DNA of 26,110 nucleotides, taken from positions 1 through 26,110 of the forward strand of contig DKKP01000224.1 of assembly GCA_002455335.1 (NCBI GenBank). The letters are read 5' to 3'. Every line of letters begins with the position of its first letter. Position 1 is the stretch's first letter. A program made the translations under genes and the position numbers. This DNA is from Anaerolineales bacterium UBA6663. Lineage in GTDB: Bacteria; Chloroflexota; Anaerolineae; Anaerolineales; UBA6663. A model generated the notes under the pieces. The model did not search any database. It was not told the DNA's origin and saw only the letters and a list, made by a program, of their open reading frames with translations. Below are positions 17,012 through 24,100 of the stretch, one piece after another.

Positions 17012-19141
17012 ATGACGACCCCTGCTTACCTAGACACCAACCTTTCGCTTGCCGCCCGGGTGGGGGATTTACTCTCCCGCCTGACGCTCGCCGAAAAGGT
17101 CGCGATGATGAACCACCCGACGCAGGGCGTTCCGCGTCTGGGAATCCCGGCTTACAACTTTTGGAGTGAGGCCTGCCATGGCGTGGCGCGCAACGGCCGG
17201 GCTACCGTCTTCCCGCAGGCTATCGGCATGGCCGCGACCTGGGATAAGGATCTGATCCACGAGATCGGTGACGCAATCGGCGATGAGGGGCGCGCGAAGT
17301 ACCATGCCGCCCTGCGCCGCAATGGCCGGACCGATATCTATCAGGGCCTGACCTTCTGGGCGCCGAACATCAACATCTTCCGCGATCCGCGCTGGGGTCG
17401 TGGCCAGGAGACCTGGGGTGAAGATCCCTTCCTGAGCGGCGAGATGGCCGGGCAATTCGTCGAGGGGCTCCAGGGCGACCATCCGACGTACCTCAAGGCT
17501 GCCGCCTGCGCCAAGCACTACGCCGTCCATTCGGGGCCCGAACGAGATCGCCACACGTTCAATGCCGTCGTTTCGAAACGCGACCTGTATGAGACGTACC
17601 TGCCGGCCTTCAAGAAGCTGGTGGTCGACTCCAAGGTCGAGGCGGTGATGGGCGCCTACAACCGGACGCTGGGCGAGCCCTGCAACGCCAGCCAGCTCCT
17701 GCTCGACGAGATCCTGCGCGGCGAATGGGGTTTCCAGGGGCACGTCGTGTCGGATTGTGGCGCGCTGACCGATATCCATCTGAACCACAAATACACACAG
17801 GATGCTGCCGAGACCGTGGCGCTGGCGCTCCACCGCGGCTGCGACATCGGCTGCGATCAGGTCTACGACGAGATCCCGGAAGCACTTGCGCGCGGCCTGA
17901 TCACTGAGGCGGACGTCGATCGCGCCCTGGCCCGGACTCTGACCACGCGTTTCAAGCTCGGCATGTTCGACCCCGAGGAGTCTGTGCCGTTCGCCTCGAT
18001 CGGCCTGGATGTCGTCGCCTGCGACGCACACCGCCAGCTGGCTTACCGCGCCGCGGTCGAGTCGGTCGTGCTCCTCAAGAACAAGGACGCCATCCTGCCG
18101 ATCAAGCCGTCGACGCGCCGGATCCTGGTGACCGGCCCGACGGCCACAAGCCTTGAGGCCCTGCTCGGCAACTACTACGGCTTCAACAACCAGATGACGA
18201 CGCTTCTCGAGGGCATCACCGGGCGCATCCCTGAAGGCATCGTGATGGAGTATCACAGCGGGGCGTTGCTCAACCAACCGCGCGCCATCGAGCACTCGTG
18301 GGCGCCCGTCATGGCCCAGGCCTCGGACGTCTCCATTGTGTGCGTCGGCCTGACGCCGCACTTCGAGGGCGAGGAGGGTGAGTCGCTCCTCACGCCGCTC
18401 AACGGCGACCGCGCCGACATCTCGCTCCCGGCCAGCCAGATCGCATTCATCAAGGAACTGGCGGTCCACGGCGCCAAGATCGTGCTCGTGGTGACGGGCG
18501 GCAGCCCGATCGCGCTCGGCGAAGTGCTGGAATACGTCGACGCGGCGGTCTTCGTCTGGTATCCGGGCATGGAGGGCGGCCGGGCGGTGGCCGATGTGCT
18601 CTTTGGCGATGCATCGCCGGCGGGCCGTTTGCCCTTGACCTTTCCCGAGTCGCTCGAGCAGCTCCCGCCCTTTGACGACTACAACATGGCGGGCCGGACC
18701 TATCGCTACATGACGGCTGATCCCCTCTATCCCTTTGGGTTCGGTCTGTCCTACACGACCTTCGCGTACAGCGATCTTCAGCTGGATGCGCCGACCGCCG
18801 CCGGCTTTGACGCGCGGGTGACCGTGACCAATACGGGCGGCGTCGCCGCCGACGAAGTCGTCCAGTTCTACCTGAGCGCGCTCGAGAGCGCGGTGCCCGC
18901 ACCGCTTGCGCAGCTGGTCGGTTTCCAGCGGGTGCATCTCGAGCCGGGCCAGAGCCTTGTGGTGAAGACGTCTTTGAAGCCCGAGATGCTGATGCTGTTC
19001 GACGACGACGGGCGGCAGGTGCCGCACCCGGGCCGGTTCCGGCTCACGGCCGGTGGGTGCTCGCCGAGCAAGCGCGCGGTCGCCCTCGGGGCGGCCGAAC
19101 CCCTGACCGCGGAATTCGAGGTCCAGGTGGCTGTGGGGTGA
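17012..19141 (+). CDS. GH3 beta-xylosidase/beta-glucosidase, cytosolic
   Basis: Retaining exo-glycosidase, probably releasing xylose from short or branched xylo-oligosaccharides. The 709-residue protein has the GH3 (beta/alpha)8 domain with NFWSEACHGVARNGRATVFP, FWAPNINIFRDPRWGRGQET, KHYAVHSGPERDRH and the nucleophile Asp248 in GHVVSDCGALTD. It then has the alpha/beta sandwich with the probable acid/base Glu in HFEGEEGESL (452-455 region), and a C-terminal fibronectin-III-like domain (about 610-709). SEACHGVAR is the pattern of plant/bacterial xylosidase-type GH3s rather than of classical beta-glucosidases. No signal peptide is seen. The ATG at 17012 has AAAGGA upstream and lies 44 bp after GH43. 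The operon ends at the hairpin terminator just downstream. Confidence 0.92.
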   Translation: MTTPAYLDTNLSLAARVGDLLSRLTLAEKVAMMNHPTQGVPRLGIPAYNFWSEACHGVARNGRATVFPQAIGMAATWDKDLIHEIGDAIGDEGRAKYHAALRRNGRTDIYQGLTFWAPNINIFRDPRWGRGQETWGEDPFLSGEMAGQFVEGLQGDHPTYLKAAACAKHYAVHSGPERDRHTFNAVVSKRDLYETYLPAFKKLVVDSKVEAVMGAYNRTLGEPCNASQLLLDEILRGEWGFQGHVVSDCGALTDIHLNHKYTQDAAETVALALHRGCDIGCDQVYDEIPEALARGLITEADVDRALARTLTTRFKLGMFDPEESVPFASIGLDVVACDAHRQLAYRAAVESVVLLKNKDAILPIKPSTRRILVTGPTATSLEALLGNYYGFNNQMTTLLEGITGRIPEGIVMEYHSGALLNQPRAIEHSWAPVMAQASDVSIVCVGLTPHFEGEEGESLLTPLNGDRADISLPASQIAFIKELAVHGAKIVLVVTGGSPIALGEVLEYVDAAVFVWYPGMEGGRAVADVLFGDASPAGRLPLTFPESLEQLPPFDDYNMAGRTYRYMTADPLYPFGFGLSYTTFAYSDLQLDAPTAAGFDARVTVTNTGGVAADEVVQFYLSALESAVPAPLAQLVGFQRVHLEPGQSLVVKTSLKPEMLMLFDDDGRQVPHPGRFRLTAGGCSPSKRAVALGAAEPLTAEFEVQVAVG

Positions 19142-19180
19142 GAGGGCGTCGCCTCGACCTCACCAGACGCTGAGACATAC

Positions 19181-19222
19181 CGAAGCGGCCAGTCAGGAGA
19201 ACCTGGCTGGCCGCTTCGTTTT
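19181..19222 (+). terminator. Rho-independent terminator of the oligosaccharide operon
   Basis: Arms CGAAGCGGCCAG-TCAGG (19181-19197) and CCTGG-CTGGCCGCTTCG (19202-19218) form a 17-bp stem with one wobble and loop AGAA, followed by TTTT (19219-19222). It lies 39 nt after the GH3 stop and before the second lacI promoter. The T-run is short but the stem is very strong. Confidence 0.85.
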
Positions 19223-19312
19223 CGGTCGGGCGGTTATCTCGGAGGACGACCCTGGCCGCCGCCTCATCGCCCCAAGCGCCGGCCGACACCTTATTCAAGG
19301 CGATCAAGGTAC

Positions 19313-19341
19313 TTGACAGCCGGCGGAACCCGCACTAGGAT
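19313..19341 (+). promoter_or_regulatory. Sigma70-type promoter of the second lacI-family gene
   Basis: TTGACA (19313-19318), a 17-bp spacer and TAGGAT (19336-19341; four of six). Predicted start near 19348, inside the operator, giving a leader of about 19 nt without a ribosome site. Confidence 0.65.
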
Positions 19342-19344
19342 ATA

Positions 19345-19356
19345 GAAAACGTTTTC
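19345..19356. promoter_or_regulatory. LacI-family operator, copy 1
   Basis: GAAAACGTTTTC, a perfect 12-bp palindrome with central CG, four bases after the -10 and 10 bp before the start codon of the regulator. It repeats exactly at 20437-20448, so the regulator very likely binds both. Confidence 0.85.
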
Positions 19357-19366
19357 CTTAGCTACT

Positions 19367-20395
19367 ATGACCACTGACATCCGCGACATCGCCAGGCATC
19401 TCGGGCTCTCCGTTTCGACGGTCTCCAAGGCCCTCAACGGGTATGGCAGCGTCTCGGAGAAGACCCGCGCCCGGATCCTGCAGGCGGCGCAGGAATTCCA
19501 TTACTCGCCCAGTCGGGCGGCGCGCAGCCTGCGCAACAACCGCACGGAGAAGATCGGGCTCGTGCTGTACACGTCCACGCCGCTGTCCAGCCGCTCGAGC
19601 GAGTATTACTTCGAGATCATACGCGGCGCGGCCACGGCCGCTGAGGGGCGGGGCTACAACCTGATCCTGTACCTGACCGTCGGCAGTCAACGCGAGCGCC
19701 TGATCCAACTTTGCCGCTCGCGTGAAGTCGATTGTCTGATCCTGATGGTCGGCACCGGCACCGTCAGCGAGCCCGTCGAGGTACTGCTGGCCGAGGAGCT
19801 GCCGTTCATCGTCCTGAACAAACACCCACAACTGCCCGGGGCCTCGTACATCGTCTCAGAACACGAGGCGGGCGCCTTCCAGGCGGTCGAGCACCTGATC
19901 GGGCTGGGGCACCGGCGGATCGCCTACCTCGGCCGGGATGATGATCTCGAGACCAGCGGCGATCGTTACGCGGGCTATCGGCGGGCCCTGGAGGCGCACG
20001 GGATCGCGCCGGATGAGACACTTGTCGCACTGGCCTCCTCGCAGCCGCAAGGTGCCTATCACGCCATGGAAGGCCTTCTTGAGTTGGCGGACCGGCCGAC
20101 CGCGGTCTTCGCGTACAGCGATGCCTGGGCGATCGGCGCGTTGCGCGCGATCAATGACAGCGGCCTGTCGGTACCGGACGATCTCTCACTTGTCGGTTTC
20201 GACGACCTGCGGGCCGCGTCGCTCACCCATCCACCCCTGACGACCGTTCGACAGCAGTTGGCCGAACTGGGCCGACGGGCAATCGAAGCGCTGCTGATCC
20301 AGGTCGAGCAGGGCGATGACCCATCGCCCGTCGATCAGGCCGTCCCGGTGGATTTGGTCGTTCGACAGTCGACGGCCCGGCCCCGCAGCGCCTGA
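19367..20395 (+). CDS. LacI-family transcriptional regulator (second copy)
   Basis: Probable repressor of the sugar importer and GH3 genes that follow, and of itself. The 342-residue protein has the HTH DIRDIARHLGLSVSTVSKALN (about 4-24), GSVSEKTRARILQAAQEFHY, the hinge segment SRAARSLRNNRT, and an effector domain with KIGLVLYTS, LGHRRIAYLGR, RYAGYRRALEAHGI, PTAVFAYSDAWAIGALRA, DLSLVGFDDL and PPLTTVRQ. The ATG at 19367 lies about 19 nt from the predicted transcript start with no Shine-Dalgarno, so initiation may be nearly leaderless. Two exact GAAAACGTTTTC palindromes flank the gene, one in its promoter and one before the next gene. Effector unknown; a product of the downstream glycosidase is a reasonable guess. 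Confidence 0.94.
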   Translation: MTTDIRDIARHLGLSVSTVSKALNGYGSVSEKTRARILQAAQEFHYSPSRAARSLRNNRTEKIGLVLYTSTPLSSRSSEYYFEIIRGAATAAEGRGYNLILYLTVGSQRERLIQLCRSREVDCLILMVGTGTVSEPVEVLLAEELPFIVLNKHPQLPGASYIVSEHEAGAFQAVEHLIGLGHRRIAYLGRDDDLETSGDRYAGYRRALEAHGIAPDETLVALASSQPQGAYHAMEGLLELADRPTAVFAYSDAWAIGALRAINDSGLSVPDDLSLVGFDDLRAASLTHPPLTTVRQQLAELGRRAIEALLIQVEQGDDPSPVDQAVPVDLVVRQSTARPRSA

Positions 20396-20436
20396 GGGCG
20401 TCGCGCGCGGTAGGGTCGTTTTTCTTGCCCTGGAAA

Positions 20437-20448
20437 GAAAACGTTTTC
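20437..20448. promoter_or_regulatory. LacI-family operator, copy 2
   Basis: GAAAACGTTTTC again, here extended to the 14-bp palindrome AGAAAACGTTTTCT (20436-20449). It lies 102 bp upstream of the binding-protein start codon at 20551, within an otherwise G+C-rich region. TTGCCC (20425-20430) could be a -35, but I find no good -10 after it. Confidence 0.85.
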
Positions 20449-20550
20449 TCTTGCACCGAGGGTCAGGAGGTGGTCAGCAACAGAGAGCCAATCGAAACCC
20501 GACACCCGATGGGATGTAGCGACAACCGTGTGTGTGTGAGGGAGGAAAAG

Positions 20551-21954
20551 ATGCTCCGACAGACCCGAGTACGAATCGCGACGACGCTGTTGCTTGTGGG
20601 CGTAACGGCCTGTTCTCCGATGACACCGGCGACCACGGCGCCTGACGCCCAGTCAACCGAGCCATCGGCCACACAGGCCCAGGAGATGCCCGCCACGCAG
20701 TCGTCGGCGGAGGGCGTGACGTTGACGGTGTGGTTCATGGGCGCCGACATCCCGGCGCAGAAGGAGTTCAGCGAGACCGCGGCCCGGGAGTTCGAGGCGG
20801 CGACCGGGATCAAGATCGTCACCGAGACGGTCAGCTGGGGTGACGCGACCAAGAAGCTCACAACGGCGATCGCCGCCGGCGAAGGGCCCGACGTCACCAT
20901 GCTTGGCAGCGGCGACGTCGCCTACTACTACCAGAACCTGATCGACCTGACTGGTGAGTTCGGCACAACCCTGCCCGCGACGGCCGGCTTCGTCGCCGGC
21001 GCCTTCGACGGCAACACCTATGCGGGCAGCACCTACGCGATCCCGTACATGGCCCAATTCCGCGGCCAGGCTTATCGCACAGACCTGTGGGCCGAAGCCG
21101 GCTACCCGAACGGCCCCGCCACCTGGGCCGAGTGGCGCGATGGCGCCTTGAAGATCAAGGCCGCGCACCCGGAGCTCGACTCCGTCCTGGGCATGCGCGG
21201 TCAGGGCGTCGAGCAATACGCCGTCTCCTTGATGTGGCAGAACTGCAGCGACATGATCTCGCCGGACGGCAAGACGGCGACGTTCAACCACCCCAACAGC
21301 GTCGAGGCGATCAAGTTCTTCGCCGACATGGTCGCGGTCGACGGCACGTTCGACCTCAAGAACTCTGAATGGGCGATCGCCGACGTCGGCTCGCGCTGGT
21401 GGGATGGCAAGCTCGCCTGGACCTGGATCAGCAACACCTGGGTGCAGTACGGGAAGCCCGAGCAGATCGACGCATTGAAGTCGACCGTGGGTTACTCCCC
21501 GTCATTGATCGGCAATCAGGGCTGCCAGCGCATGTTCAGCGCCATCAACGGCATGGGCATCTTCAAGTGGACCGAGCACCCCGATGCCGCCAAGCAGTGG
21601 CTCGCCTTCCTGCTCCAACCCGAAATGCAGGGGCTGTATTACGAGCTCCTCGGACACCTGCCGGTGGTGACGGACGCATACGACGACGCGGGCGTTCAGG
21701 AGCTCGGCGCCATGAACTGGCTGCCCCTGGCTCAGTTCAACAAGCCCTACACGCTTCACCCGGCAACGTCGGAGGTCGCGCTGCTGCTCGGCAAGATCAT
21801 CCCGTCGATCTACGCTGCCGTCATCGACAAGAGCTACACCGATGCCACGGTGCAGGAGCTCCTCGAGGATCTGAACGCACAGGCCCAGGAGGCGCTCGAC
21901 CGGAACCCGCCGCCACCCGGGTACAGCAACCCGTGGCCCGAGCCCGTGAATTAA
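20551..21954 (+). CDS. Family 1 ABC sugar-binding lipoprotein
   Basis: Extracellular receptor of a CUT1-type sugar importer. The 467-residue protein has a lipoprotein signal (MLRQTRVRIATTLLLVGVTAC, lipobox VTAC, Cys21) and a Thr/Ala/Pro-rich linker to about 50. The mature SBP_bac_1 domain shows VTLTVWFMG, FEAATGIKIVTETVSWGDATKKL, AAGEGPDVTMLGSGD, YAIPYMAQFRGQAYRTDLWAEAG and GMGIFKWTEHPDAAKQWLAFL. The ATG at 20551 follows GGAGG with five bases between; the frame stays open to 20425 but overlaps the operator. The sugar cannot be read directly; the NagZ-like GH3 gene downstream suggests a beta-linked hexosamine or glucoside. A hairpin begins 15 nt after the stop codon. Confidence 0.93.
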   Translation: MLRQTRVRIATTLLLVGVTACSPMTPATTAPDAQSTEPSATQAQEMPATQSSAEGVTLTVWFMGADIPAQKEFSETAAREFEAATGIKIVTETVSWGDATKKLTTAIAAGEGPDVTMLGSGDVAYYYQNLIDLTGEFGTTLPATAGFVAGAFDGNTYAGSTYAIPYMAQFRGQAYRTDLWAEAGYPNGPATWAEWRDGALKIKAAHPELDSVLGMRGQGVEQYAVSLMWQNCSDMISPDGKTATFNHPNSVEAIKFFADMVAVDGTFDLKNSEWAIADVGSRWWDGKLAWTWISNTWVQYGKPEQIDALKSTVGYSPSLIGNQGCQRMFSAINGMGIFKWTEHPDAAKQWLAFLLQPEMQGLYYELLGHLPVVTDAYDDAGVQELGAMNWLPLAQFNKPYTLHPATSEVALLLGKIIPSIYAAVIDKSYTDATVQELLEDLNAQAQEALDRNPPPPGYSNPWPEPVN

Positions 21955-21969
21955 GCCCGACCGCGATAC

Positions 21970-22003
21970 GAGGCGGGGTCGCGTTCGACCACGATCCCGC
22001 CTC
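21970..22003 (+). promoter_or_regulatory. Hairpin after the sugar-binding-protein gene
   Basis: GAGGCGGG (21970-21977) pairs with CCCGCCTC (21996-22003); a G-T wobble and TCG/CGA extend the stem to 12 pairs around a ten-base loop. No U-tract follows. It has the same position as the hairpins after the two other binding-protein genes in this window. Confidence 0.75.
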
Positions 22004-22059
22004 CGTCGCCTGCCATTCCGACATCCGCCACGCCAGCGCCAAAGAACGAGAGGCCGTCC

Positions 22060-24072
22060 ATGACGACATCGACAGCGCCGACGACACGAAGCGATCCGGG
22101 CTCGCGCCCAGGCTTGATCGGGGCCTTTCAGCGCGCCTGGCAACGGCATCACTTCGCTTACGGCATGCTTGCCCCGGCCGTCCTGGCCATGATCATCGTC
22201 CTGTTCATCCCGATGGCCTGGGGCGTGATGATCAGTTTCCGCAGCTACAACAAATCGACGCTCAGCCTGCCGATCTGGGACGTGCCCCTCGTGGGCGTCG
22301 ACAATTACGTGCGCTCGATCCAGAGCATGGATCTCGACTTCATGCGCTCGTTGCAGGTGACTGTCGCCTTTGTCATCCTCACACTGCTCCTCAGTGTCGT
22401 CATCGGCCTCGGCGCGGCGCTGGTTGGCAACAGCAGGTTCCCGGGGCAGACGATCTTCCGCGGGATCATGCTGATCCCGTTCATCCTGCCCGCCGTTGTC
22501 TCGCTGACCACCTTCCGGTTCATGCTGTTGAGCGACGGGATCATCAACACCACCCTGATGCAGCTCGGGCTCATCCGCGAGCCCGTGTTCTGGCTGGTCG
22601 GCGCCAACTCGTTTTGGGCCATCGTGATCGGCGCGGTCTGGACGCGCTTTCCGCTCTTCTTTCTGACGTTCCTGGCGGCCTTGCAGACGATCCCGGGCGA
22701 TCTGTATGAAGCCGCCGAGCTGGACGGGGCCAACCGCTGGCAGCAGTTCCGATACATCACCCTTCCGTATCTGCGTGGCATCGGCACGATCATCATCCTC
22801 CTCACCGTGCTCTGGGCGTACAACAACTACCTGATCCCGTTCGTGATGCTCGGCGGCGGTTACTACCAGGTCCCACCGCCGGCCGCGCTGCTCTCGGTCG
22901 ACATCCTCAAGGAGTCGTTCACGAACCTCAACTTCTCGTACGGCGCGGCCCAATCGGTGATCATGACGGGCCTGGCGCTCGGCTTCGTCATCGTCTATCT
23001 GACCTGGACCCAGCCGCGCGAGATCGACGAGGCCGCGCGCGCGCAGCCGGCTGGGGGCAGACGGCTCCTGGGCCTTGGTTTGACGCTGCTGTTGGCGCTT
23101 GGCCTCGCGGTGCTGCTTGGCGATCATCTGCTCAAGATCCTGGCCGTCGCGGCCGTGCTGGGGTTGCTGGGGCTGGCGATCCGGTTGGTGTTGGCTGCCG
23201 GTGACCGGCTGGCTGTGCGTATCCTCAAGTGGGTCGGGCTTGGCCTGTTTCTGGCCCTCGTGCTCTTCCCCGTGTACTGGCTGGTCATCTCCTCGCTCAA
23301 GAGCGAATCCGAGATCCGCCAGGCCACGTGGTTCCCGGTCGTCATCGAGTGGAGCAACTACGCCAGGGTCTGGGATCAGGCGCCGTTGGGCCAGTTCTTT
23401 GGCAACAGCATCCTGGTCTCCACCGCCGCCATGGTGCTGTCAGTGCTCTGCGCGACGCTGGCGGGCTACGCCTTCAGCCGGTTCCGCTTTCCAGGGCGCG
23501 ATTCCTTCGGCGTCGGCGTCCTGGCGGCGCAGGCGTTTCCGCATGTGCTGTTCCTCTTGCCCTACTTCCTCATCTTCTCGTCTCTGCAACGCACCCCGTT
23601 GTTTCGCGACATCCTTGGGCTCAAGTTCATCGGCCAGGATGTGTACTGGGGGAACATCCTGCTCCTCGTCCTCACCTACACGGCATTTGTGCTGCCGTTC
23701 ACGTTGTGGCTGATCCGCGGGTTCACGGACAGCCTGCCGCGCGACCTCGAGGAATCGGCCGAGGTGGATGGCGCGAGCCGTCTGCAGACGTTGTGGCAGA
23801 TCGTGTTGCCGATGGCGCTGCCGGGCATCGCCACCGTCGCGATCCTGGCCTTCAACCAGGGCTGGAACGAAGTGCTCTTCTCGTCGGTATTGACCAACGA
23901 GTCGACCCGCACGCTGGCCCTGGGGATCCAGGATTACCGCACCGACCTCGACGTGTTGTGGGGATTGACGATGGCGGCCGGGGTCCTGATCTCGACCCCC
24001 GTCGTCATTTTCTTCACGGCCCTGCAGCGGTATCTGGTGTCGGGCCTGACGGCCGGCGCGATCAAGGGCTGA
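22060..24072 (+). CDS. Fused MalF-MalG-type sugar ABC permease (two permeases in one chain)
   Basis: Membrane component of a CUT1 sugar importer. Normally two separate proteins of about 290 residues each; here one 670-residue chain. The first half (about 30-315, MalF-like) has the coupling motif EAAELDGANRWQQFRYITLP (217-236). The second half (about 388-670, MalG-like) has EESAEVDGASRLQTLWQIVLP near 564-584 and the typical N-terminus FLALVLFPVYWLVISSLKS. The linker (about 320-388) is not just a loop: it holds a charged segment and two extra hydrophobic stretches (LLGLGLTLLLALGLAVLLG and ILAVAAVLGLLGLAIRLVLA), which would keep both halves in the same membrane orientation. The frame is continuous, with no stop or ribosome site at the junction. 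GAGAGG precedes the ATG. No ATPase gene is adjacent. Confidence 0.93.
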   Translation: MTTSTAPTTRSDPGSRPGLIGAFQRAWQRHHFAYGMLAPAVLAMIIVLFIPMAWGVMISFRSYNKSTLSLPIWDVPLVGVDNYVRSIQSMDLDFMRSLQVTVAFVILTLLLSVVIGLGAALVGNSRFPGQTIFRGIMLIPFILPAVVSLTTFRFMLLSDGIINTTLMQLGLIREPVFWLVGANSFWAIVIGAVWTRFPLFFLTFLAALQTIPGDLYEAAELDGANRWQQFRYITLPYLRGIGTIIILLTVLWAYNNYLIPFVMLGGGYYQVPPPAALLSVDILKESFTNLNFSYGAAQSVIMTGLALGFVIVYLTWTQPREIDEAARAQPAGGRRLLGLGLTLLLALGLAVLLGDHLLKILAVAAVLGLLGLAIRLVLAAGDRLAVRILKWVGLGLFLALVLFPVYWLVISSLKSESEIRQATWFPVVIEWSNYARVWDQAPLGQFFGNSILVSTAAMVLSVLCATLAGYAFSRFRFPGRDSFGVGVLAAQAFPHVLFLLPYFLIFSSLQRTPLFRDILGLKFIGQDVYWGNILLLVLTYTAFVLPFTLWLIRGFTDSLPRDLEESAEVDGASRLQTLWQIVLPMALPGIATVAILAFNQGWNEVLFSSVLTNESTRTLALGIQDYRTDLDVLWGLTMAAGVLISTPVVIFFTALQRYLVSGLTAGAIKG

Positions 24073-24100
24073 GCAGAAAATCAAACCAGGAGATCTTGTG

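Noticed and set aside
17069..19027. 652-codon open frame on the minus strand
   Set aside because: Exactly antisense to the GH3 gene, with the His/Arg/Asp/Val-rich composition of a G+C-rich shadow frame and no family features.
20528..20538. Run of GT dinucleotides upstream of the sugar-binding-protein gene
   Set aside because: Only 11 bases; too short to call a repeat of interest, and it simply leads into the ribosome site.
21502..23127. 541-codon open frame on the minus strand
   Set aside because: Antisense to the receptor and fused permease genes; Arg/Gln/Asp/His-rich and crosses their gap without any recognisable motif.
23020..23230. Possible boundary of two separate permease genes
   Set aside because: The frame is continuous, no stop is present, and no Shine-Dalgarno precedes any start codon near residue 388; a fusion is the simpler reading.
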